From: an uncultured Pseudobdellovibrionaceae bacterium
Lineage (GTDB): Bacteria > Bdellovibrionota > Bdellovibrionia > Bdellovibrionales > JAMPXM01
Assembly: GCA_934277865.1 (NCBI GenBank)
Contig: CAKQVW010000203.1
Coordinates: 1 to 5,590 of the forward strand
DNA length: 5,590 nt
Direction: 5' to 3'
The translations under genes and the position numbers were made by a program. The notes beneath the pieces are model-generated. The model saw nothing but the letters and a program-made list of their open reading frames with translations. It searched no databases and was not told the DNA's origin. Of this stretch, positions 1 through 4,111 are shown piece after piece (the first letter of the stretch is position 1; each line of letters starts with the position of its first letter).

Positions 1-346
1 GCGGGGAAGTCACAAAAGTTTTTGTCTTTTGATGATGGGACACGCCGTTTCGGATGAGGCGCGCACGCGCCTTAAAGTGATGGAAGAGACCACCGATGGG
101 TTTGTCATTTCCGAGCGTGATCTGGAGATCCGCGGGCCCGGCGAGTTTTTGGGAACCAGGCAGTCAGGGCTACCGGGTTTTAAACTCGCCAACATCGTGC
201 GTGATGCTCGGATTCTTCAGGAGTCGCGCGACGCCGCGCTGGAGGTTTTCCGGCGAGATTCGCGCCTGAGTGCTGCGGAACATAAGTGGTTACGACTACA
301 GCTATTGGACAAACACGGCCCGGCATCTCTTGCAGGGATCGGTTGA
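1..346 (+). CDS. recG: ATP-dependent DNA helicase RecG, C-terminal fragment (5' end outside window)
   Basis: This is the last 114 codons of recG; the first complete codon is at position 2 and the stop is TGA 344-346. RecG is a superfamily 2 helicase that reverses stalled replication forks and migrates branched DNA. The visible part opens with RGSHKSFCLLM, the stretch that follows helicase motif VI. It continues with VMEETTDGFVISERDLEIRG and then PGEFLGTRQSG, the highly conserved RecG signature in the TRG (translocation) region that couples ATP hydrolysis to movement on duplex DNA. The remaining ~55 residues are the variable helical tail. The related helicase Mfd lacks the DLEIRGPGE-LGTRQ-G string in this form, so RecG is the clear call. 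The ATP-binding motifs and the N-terminal wedge domain lie upstream of the window. No internal stop or frameshift is seen. A translation start inside this fragment (TTG 29) would be spurious because homology continues upstream of it. Confidence 0.95.
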   Translation, partial: RGSHKSFCLLMMGHAVSDEARTRLKVMEETTDGFVISERDLEIRGPGEFLGTRQSGLPGFKLANIVRDARILQESRDAALEVFRRDSRLSAAEHKWLRLQLLDKHGPASLAGIG

Positions 347-404
347 AGTCTTTGAGAATGGCAGCACGAGCGCTGCGTCAAGAAATCTGATTCAAATTTG
401 GCTT

Positions 405-427
405 TGCTCATGATTTCGTCATGAGCA
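405..427 (+). promoter_or_regulatory. Perfect 9-bp inverted repeat covering the protease start codon
   Basis: Left arm TGCTCATGA (405-413) and right arm TCATGAGCA (419-427) are exact reverse complements around a 5-nt centre TTTCG. The right arm contains the ATG at 421-423. In RNA this would be a 9-bp stem with the initiation codon base-paired. In DNA it could equally be an operator. No Shine-Dalgarno-like sequence lies at the usual distance upstream, so the dyad is the most prominent element of the initiation region. The structure is seen directly; a regulatory role is inferred. Confidence 0.5.
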
Positions 428-2658
428 TGACAAACATCCAGTGCATGGCAACTCTTGGCGTTCTTGTTTTTGGTCTTGTCTCGCAGGCTGAAGCCGGAGA
501 GCGTTTGCTCCTCCGTTCTGGCACCGTGGATCTTGCGAACCCGACACAGGCGATCGATCTGCTGAAACTTCCCGACTTTGAATCGGGCGAGCGAATGGAA
601 GCCGGCATCATCGGCGGTCGCCCGGCTTGGGTTGGGACCCGCGAAAAGCGCCCGAAGACGAAAATCGATTCCAAAACCACGCGTCACTTTGTTGTCCAAA
701 TGCGCGATGCGATCACCAAAGCCGACCTCATCAATTTTGAATCGCTGAAGATCAAGGTTGTTCGCTATCTTCCAGAGGACGCGGTCGTGATGTCGGGCAC
801 CCACCGTCAGGCGATGGTACTTGCGAAGTCCTCCAATCGCATCCATGCGATCACGACCTTCCGTCCGCAGTGGAAACTTTCGCCCGAACTGGGCGCTTCG
901 TCGATTTTCTCGGGCGATCCGGATGTGAAAGCCGTGGTTCGACTTTTCCCGTCGGCGGCTGAGGCGGCCGTTGCAAAAAAAGCCAAAACGGATCTTGAAA
1001 AAGCGATTCGTCAGTCAAAAGTGAAAGTGCTTTCGACAGCCAATCGCACGCTGGTGCTCGAGGGCAAACGCTCGAGTGTGGCGGCCCTTGCGCAAGTTGA
1101 TGCGGTTGAGTGGGTCGAACCGGTGGCGGATATTCAGCTGCCTTGGTTCAACGACGAGGCGCTGCGTCTGCACATGATGGCGGGTACGGGAAATTACTCC
1201 GACCTCACGGGCCATGAAAGCGGCACCAAGCTGATGAAGTTCGACGGCGTTTGGTCGCGTGGATTGAAAGGCAAAGGTCAAATCGTGGCGTTTGCTGACA
1301 CCGGCATGGACACTGGCGACGCTAAAAACATCCATCAAGATTTCCAAGGCCGCGTTCCACAGGGCTTCATTCACGGCCTTTTCTCCAAGAGCTGGGAAGA
1401 TCCGATGGGTCACGGCACGCACGTGGGTGGTTCCGTGGCAGCCGACGGGGCTGCAAGTGGTGGCAAGGTTCCAGGTGGCGCACCCTTAGCTGACGTGATT
1501 CCGCAGTCGATGTGGAGCCCGATGCTCGACAACCTCAGTGTTCCGTCGAAGCTCAAAGATATGTTCGGCAAAGCTCACACGGCGGGTGCGAAAATCCACA
1601 CCAACTCGTGGGGCGCAGCAGCCGGCTTTGGCGTTTACGACAGCATGGCTCAGCAAGTGGATGAATTCATGCACGCCAATCCGGACTTCTTGATTCTCTT
1701 TGCCGCTGGCAACAACGGCGAAGACGCCGACAAGGACGGACGCATCGATGGCTCTTCCATTTCGACTCCGGGCACGGCGAAAAACGCGCTCACGGTTGGG
1801 GCGAGCAAAAACCTCGTCGCAAACGGCGGCATTCAGGCCAAGCTCATCGAGCTCAAAATCGGCAAAGACAAATGGGGAGTTGAGCCTCTCGCGAGTTCGC
1901 GCCTTTCGGAGAACGAAAAAGGACTGGCGCCTTTTTCTAGCCGAGGTCCGACGCAAGATGGACGTCTGAAACCCGAAGTCGTGGCTCCTGGAACAAATAT
2001 TCTCTCGGCCCGTTCGCGTCACCCGAAAGCGGATCTGCTCTGGGGTGCTTACAACCAAGACTATGTATGGTCGGGTGGGACTTCGATGTCGACGCCGCTA
2101 GTGGCGGGTGCGGCAGCTGTGATTCGCGAGTACTTGGTTACCGATCGCAAACTCAACGAACCATCGGCCGCCTTGGTGAAAGCGACTTTGATGCACACCT
2201 CGGAAGATTTGTTCCCAGGTCAGTTTGGTGCGGTGGGTGCCGCGCGTGGGCAAGAGATGCTCACGACTCGTCCGAACCAAGATCAAGGTTACGGGCGAGT
2301 GGATGTCGAGAAAGCGACGTCGCTTTCTTCGTCGCTCATCATTGACGAAAAAACCGGTCTTGGCCCTGGAGACACTCACACGTATCCAGTCAATGTCGCC
2401 AAGTCGACAAAGCTGGAAGCAACTCTTGTCTACACCGATGCACCCGGCTCAGCCGCGGCAAGCAAAGCGTTGGTCAATGACTTGGATGTGGCGGTGATCA
2501 ACGCGAAGGGTGAGCGTTTTGAGCTCAATGACCGCGTGAACAACCACGAGCATCTTTCGATTGATCTGGCTCCCGGCACTTATCAGATCGAAGTTCGTGG
2601 CGCGAATGTGCCGATGGGTAAGCAAGGCTACGCTCTGATCGTGTCGGCCGACCGATAA
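421..2658 (+). CDS. Secreted subtilisin-like serine protease (S8 family, KP-43-like) with C-terminal beta-sandwich
   Basis: A 745-residue exported endopeptidase precursor. Residues 9-25 form a hydrophobic signal segment ending in AEA, with predicted signal peptidase I cleavage after Ala25. Residues ~26-243 are a long pro-region with two similar inhibitor-like units (~89-157 and ~170-243). The catalytic domain follows: Asp293 in FADTGMDTG, His331 in GHGTHVGG, oxyanion Asn431 in FAAGNNGED and Ser555 in GGTSMSTP. Strings such as AGAKIHTNSWGAA and PGTAKNALTVGA, plus a likely mature start at Asn244 (NDEA), closely resemble the Bacillus alkaline subtilase KP-43 as I remember it. The C-terminus (~640-745, with LVYTDAPGSAAASKALVNDLD and PGTYQIEVRGANVP) matches the KP-43 jelly-roll. 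DADKDGRID (435-443) looks like a calcium loop. The only cysteine I see is in the signal peptide. ATG 421 is the first start after in-frame TGA 388-390, but there is no clear ribosome site, and ATG 427 or 445 are alternatives. The substrate is unknown; a degradative extracellular or periplasmic role is inferred. Confidence 0.93.
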   Translation: MSMTNIQCMATLGVLVFGLVSQAEAGERLLLRSGTVDLANPTQAIDLLKLPDFESGERMEAGIIGGRPAWVGTREKRPKTKIDSKTTRHFVVQMRDAITKADLINFESLKIKVVRYLPEDAVVMSGTHRQAMVLAKSSNRIHAITTFRPQWKLSPELGASSIFSGDPDVKAVVRLFPSAAEAAVAKKAKTDLEKAIRQSKVKVLSTANRTLVLEGKRSSVAALAQVDAVEWVEPVADIQLPWFNDEALRLHMMAGTGNYSDLTGHESGTKLMKFDGVWSRGLKGKGQIVAFADTGMDTGDAKNIHQDFQGRVPQGFIHGLFSKSWEDPMGHGTHVGGSVAADGAASGGKVPGGAPLADVIPQSMWSPMLDNLSVPSKLKDMFGKAHTAGAKIHTNSWGAAAGFGVYDSMAQQVDEFMHANPDFLILFAAGNNGEDADKDGRIDGSSISTPGTAKNALTVGASKNLVANGGIQAKLIELKIGKDKWGVEPLASSRLSENEKGLAPFSSRGPTQDGRLKPEVVAPGTNILSARSRHPKADLLWGAYNQDYVWSGGTSMSTPLVAGAAAVIREYLVTDRKLNEPSAALVKATLMHTSEDLFPGQFGAVGAARGQEMLTTRPNQDQGYGRVDVEKATSLSSSLIIDEKTGLGPGDTHTYPVNVAKSTKLEATLVYTDAPGSAAASKALVNDLDVAVINAKGERFELNDRVNNHEHLSIDLAPGTYQIEVRGANVPMGKQGYALIVSADR

Positions 2659-2669
2659 TTGTCCCTGGT

Positions 2670-2690
2670 GCGGCACGCGTTCTGTGCCGC
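2670..2690 (+). other. GC-rich hairpin just after the protease stop
   Basis: GCGGCAC (2670-2676) and GTGCCGC (2684-2690) are perfect complements around a 7-nt loop, 11 bp after the TAA. CCC 2663-2665 and GGG 2695-2697 could extend the stem across an internal loop. No T-run follows, so it is not a canonical intrinsic terminator. It may stabilise the 3' end of the mRNA or act with the hairpin at 2729-2757. Confidence 0.45.
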
Positions 2691-2728
2691 TGCTGGGAAA
2701 TCCAAGTTGAAAACCTTTCATGTGGAAA

Positions 2729-2764
2729 TTGAAGAGCGGGCTGTGCCTGCTCTTTAAGCGTTTT
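2729..2764 (+). terminator. Probable Rho-independent terminator of the protease gene
   Basis: A 13-bp stem pairs 2729-2741 with 2745-2757 around a 3-nt loop (TGT). Its core is AAGAGC...GCTCTT, with GGGC/GCCT inside, and two positions are G-T wobbles. The right arm ends in TCTTTAA and TTTT follows at 2761-2764. The T-tract is interrupted by AAGCG, so efficiency is uncertain. It lies about 70 bp after the protease stop and is the best terminator candidate in this gap. Confidence 0.6.
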
Positions 2765-3047
2765 GACGTCACGAGTCATGAACGGATGACTCATGTAATC
2801 TTAAACGGTCTGAAATTCTTGCGACCTGGTGCCGTGAATGGGCCACCTTTGTTGATGGATAGTGTCAAGAATGGTAAACATGGCTCTCGTTCGTTGGCGG
2901 ATCGTGAAAGCAGGATCGGCCTCACATCGTCTCGTGATCTCGGTGTTTCTGGCAGCAGGGGGCTGTGGTCAGGGTGCTGGGTGGAGACCTAGGAATTCTT
3001 TGGGTGTGTGAACGGCTTTAGGGGAAAAGCTGCTTAGCGTTAACTTT
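2765..3047. other. Non-coding gap upstream of carD, probably its promoter/leader region
   Basis: No convincing gene is seen between the protease and carD. The proximal part holds a perfect palindrome TGACGTCA (2764-2771) followed by a dyad GAGTCAT/ATGACTC (2773-2779 and 2786-2792). A weak sigma70-like pair, TTGATG (2852-2857) and TAAACA (2875-2880) with 17-bp spacing and a TG just upstream of the -10, is the best promoter match I found, but the -10 fits the consensus at only 3 of 6 positions. A short open frame (2871-3011, 46 codons from ATG 2871) with a signal-peptide-like centre lacks a ribosome site. The final ~40 bp before the Shine-Dalgarno show no strong structure. Confidence 0.4.
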
Positions 3048-3054
3048 GGAGGAA
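3048..3054 (+). promoter_or_regulatory. Ribosome binding site of carD
   Basis: GGAGGAA ends 6 nt before ATG 3061, with the GGAGG core 8 nt from the start. It fixes the start at 3061. An in-frame TTG at 3046 would put this site inside the coding sequence, so the longer version is unlikely. GTG 3058 is in frame but closer than ideal. Confidence 0.85.
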
Positions 3055-3060
3055 GACGTG

Positions 3061-3900
3061 ATGTCAAAACCCTCGGGGAAAGCTTCTCAAGCTCGTGCTG
3101 GCGTGAAGACGAAAGTCGCAACCGCCAAACCAGCGGCGAAGCCGGCTACGAAATCGGCTGCAAAGTCGGCCGTGAAGTCTGAGCCAACGAAGGTTGCATC
3201 GAAGGCCGTGCCTTTGGCTGCGGCTCCTGTGCCGTTGAAACCTGTCGCGGCGCAACCCGTTGTTCCGGCGGCAAGTCCTCGGTCGACGATCTCGGATGCC
3301 GATGCGGCCTTGCTTGCACCGAAAACACCGATGCGCTCGAACCGTGGTTATCGCCCCGGTGCTGTCGAAGCGACGAAAACGCTCGCGGAACTCAGCAACC
3401 AGCCGATCGAATTCAAAGTCGGCGACAACGCGGTTTATCCCGGTCACGGTGTTGGCCGTGTGAACGCGATCGAAACCAAAGAGATCGCGGGCACGAAACT
3501 GACGTTTTATAGCATTCAGATTCTCGATAGCGGGATGAAGATCATGGTTCCGCAGGCCAATGTGAAAAACGTGGGCCTTCGTCCGATCATCTCGCGTGAA
3601 GAGGCGTATTCGGTCATTGGGATCTTGAAAGAGACCAATGTGAAGATCGACAACCAAACTTGGAACCGTCGATATCGCGAGTACATGGAAAAGATAAAAA
3701 CGGGAGGCGTTCGTGAGATCGCTGAAGTTTTGCGCGATCTTTTCCTTTTGAAAGTCGACAAAGAACTGAGCTTTGGCGAGCGCAAGATGCTCGACACAGC
3801 CAGAAGCCTTCTTATCAAGGAACTCATTCTGGCAACAGGACGAGATGAGCTGATGAAAGAGCCTGACGTGAAGGCCATCTTGGACCTCACTGAAAGCTAG
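3061..3900 (+). CDS. carD: CarD/CdnL-family RNA polymerase-binding transcription regulator with basic N-terminal tail
   Basis: A 279-residue protein. Residues ~117-175 are the CarD RNA polymerase-interacting domain: FKVGDNAVYPGHGVGRV (118-134), then EIAGTKLTFYSIQI and MKIMVPQANV. In characterised CarD/CdnL proteins this Tudor-like domain binds the RNAP beta subunit. Residues ~178-279 are the helical DNA-contacting domain. Trp201 (in NQTWNRRYREYM) sits where family members carry the Trp that wedges into the upstream edge of the -10 region, and ERKMLDTARSLLIKEL is typical of the family. CarD stabilises the open promoter complex, often at rRNA and housekeeping promoters. Unusually, ~100 residues precede the domain: a Lys/Ala tail (16-48, repeated K-P/S-x-x units), then a Pro/Ala/Val-rich linker (49-73). 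Stand-alone CarD proteins are commonly near 160-170 residues. Absence of helicase motifs excludes Mfd. The start is set by the GGAGG at 3048. Confidence 0.93.
   Translation: MSKPSGKASQARAGVKTKVATAKPAAKPATKSAAKSAVKSEPTKVASKAVPLAAAPVPLKPVAAQPVVPAASPRSTISDADAALLAPKTPMRSNRGYRPGAVEATKTLAELSNQPIEFKVGDNAVYPGHGVGRVNAIETKEIAGTKLTFYSIQILDSGMKIMVPQANVKNVGLRPIISREEAYSVIGILKETNVKIDNQTWNRRYREYMEKIKTGGVREIAEVLRDLFLLKVDKELSFGERKMLDTARSLLIKELILATGRDELMKEPDVKAILDLTES
3127..3186 (+). repeat. Imperfect 12-nt coding repeat in the carD N-terminal tail
   Basis: Five consecutive 12-nt units encode KPAA, KPAT, KSAA, KSAV and KSEP (residues 23-42). Each begins with AAA or AAG and continues with a Pro or Ser codon. 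The units differ at several bases, so the repeat is seen better in protein than in DNA. It resembles the lysine/alanine/proline tails of histone H1-like proteins and is a likely site of length variation between strains. Confidence 0.75.
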
Positions 3901-3918
3901 TTCTACCGCTACGGCTCC

Positions 3919-3970
3919 GCCTGCGCTGTGCTTCGCCCTTGGCTCAGCAATTTGCGCAGGCTGATGCGCA
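3919..3970 (+). repeat. Nested inverted repeats after carD
   Basis: GCCTGCGC (3919-3926) and GCGCAGGC (3954-3961) are exact complements around a 27-nt loop. The right arm also overlaps a second pair, TGCGCA (3953-3958) and TGCGCA (3965-3970), around GGCTGA. The two stems are mutually exclusive in RNA. No T-run follows either. The block starts 18 bp after the carD stop and could be a weak 3'-end structure or a copy of a dispersed palindromic element; one copy cannot tell. Confidence 0.45.
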
Positions 3971-3992
3971 GTGCGTGATGCCGCTCAAAGGG

Positions 3993-3998
3993 TAATAT
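3993..3998 (+). promoter_or_regulatory. Weak candidate -10 element for a gltX leader transcript
   Basis: TAATAT matches the sigma70 -10 consensus at 4 of 6 positions and lies ~27 bp upstream of the terminator stem. No good -35 hexamer is present at 16-18 bp (the sequence there is near GTGCGT). Listed only because a promoter is needed either here or downstream of the terminator, where there is little room. Confidence 0.2.
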
Positions 3999-4024
3999 CG
4001 TTTGGGGAAAGTGATCTAGGGGAG

Positions 4025-4060
4025 AGCCCGGTTGTGAAAACAACCGGGTTCGTTTTATTA
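4025..4060 (+). terminator. Rho-independent terminator (or attenuator) upstream of gltX
   Basis: An 11-bp stem pairs 4025-4035 with 4040-4050. Its core arms are CCCGGTTG and CAACCGGG, with one G-T wobble near the base. The loop is the tetraloop GAAA (4036-4039). CGTTTTATTA follows directly. Stem, loop and T-rich tail fit an intrinsic terminator closely. It lies 125 bp after the carD stop and ~50 bp before the gltX start, so it either ends carD transcription or acts as an attenuator in the gltX leader. Confidence 0.85.
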
Positions 4061-4075
4061 TGGCCTCTTATTGCT

Positions 4076-4090
4076 TGGGCTTTAAGCCCA
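4076..4090 (+). promoter_or_regulatory. 15-bp palindrome in the gltX leader
   Basis: TGGGCTT (4076-4082) and AAGCCCA (4084-4090) are exact complements around a single central T. It can form a DNA dyad or, in RNA, a 5-bp hairpin (TGGGC/GCCCA, loop TTTAA) ending 11 nt before the gltX Shine-Dalgarno. It may be an operator or a translation-control hairpin; neither can be shown from sequence alone. Confidence 0.4.
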
Positions 4091-4101
4091 GTGTTTCTAC
4101 C

Positions 4102-4106
4102 GGAGG
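4102..4106 (+). promoter_or_regulatory. Ribosome binding site of gltX, selecting a TTG start
   Basis: GGAGG ends 5 nt before TTG 4112. It supports initiation at the non-ATG codon 4112 and rules against the in-frame GTG at 4091, which lies upstream of it. Confidence 0.8.
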
Positions 4107-4111
4107 CCCCC

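Noticed and set aside
361..376. Hairpin GCAGC/GCTGC after recG as a recG terminator
   Set aside because: Only 5 bp with a 6-nt loop and no T-run; too weak to call.
410..424. Four-codon peptide (ATG 410, stop TGA 422-424) overlapping the protease start
   Set aside because: It has no ribosome site, and the overlap is a by-product of the palindrome that repeats CATGA. Translational coupling is possible but unsupported.
1486..2058. 190-codon minus-strand open frame within the protease, and similar long minus-strand frames in carD and gltX
   Set aside because: They lie opposite well-supported conserved genes, encode Arg-rich low-plausibility proteins typical of antisense shadows in GC-rich DNA, and have no support as genes.
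2720..2992. 90-codon open frame between the protease and carD
   Set aside because: It has no ribosome site, runs through the terminator hairpin at 2729-2757, and its translation has mixed composition with no recognisable motif.
3046..3060. Longer CarD start at TTG 3046
   Set aside because: The GGAGG that serves ATG 3061 would lie within this extension, and no other ribosome site precedes 3046.
4001..4060. tRNA-like look of the sequence before gltX (GGGGAGAGC, a TGAAAA loop and GGTTCG)
   Set aside because: The putative anticodon loop has 6 rather than 7 nt in the best-paired register, there is no variable region, no 3' half of a T arm and no matching acceptor stem. The terminator explanation accounts for the stem and T-run.
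3971..4111. N-terminal extension of GluRS with a hydrophobic stretch (frame open from 3971)
   Set aside because: It would be translated across the intrinsic terminator and the Shine-Dalgarno, has no ribosome site of its own, and GluRS homology begins just after TTG 4112. The frame is open by chance.
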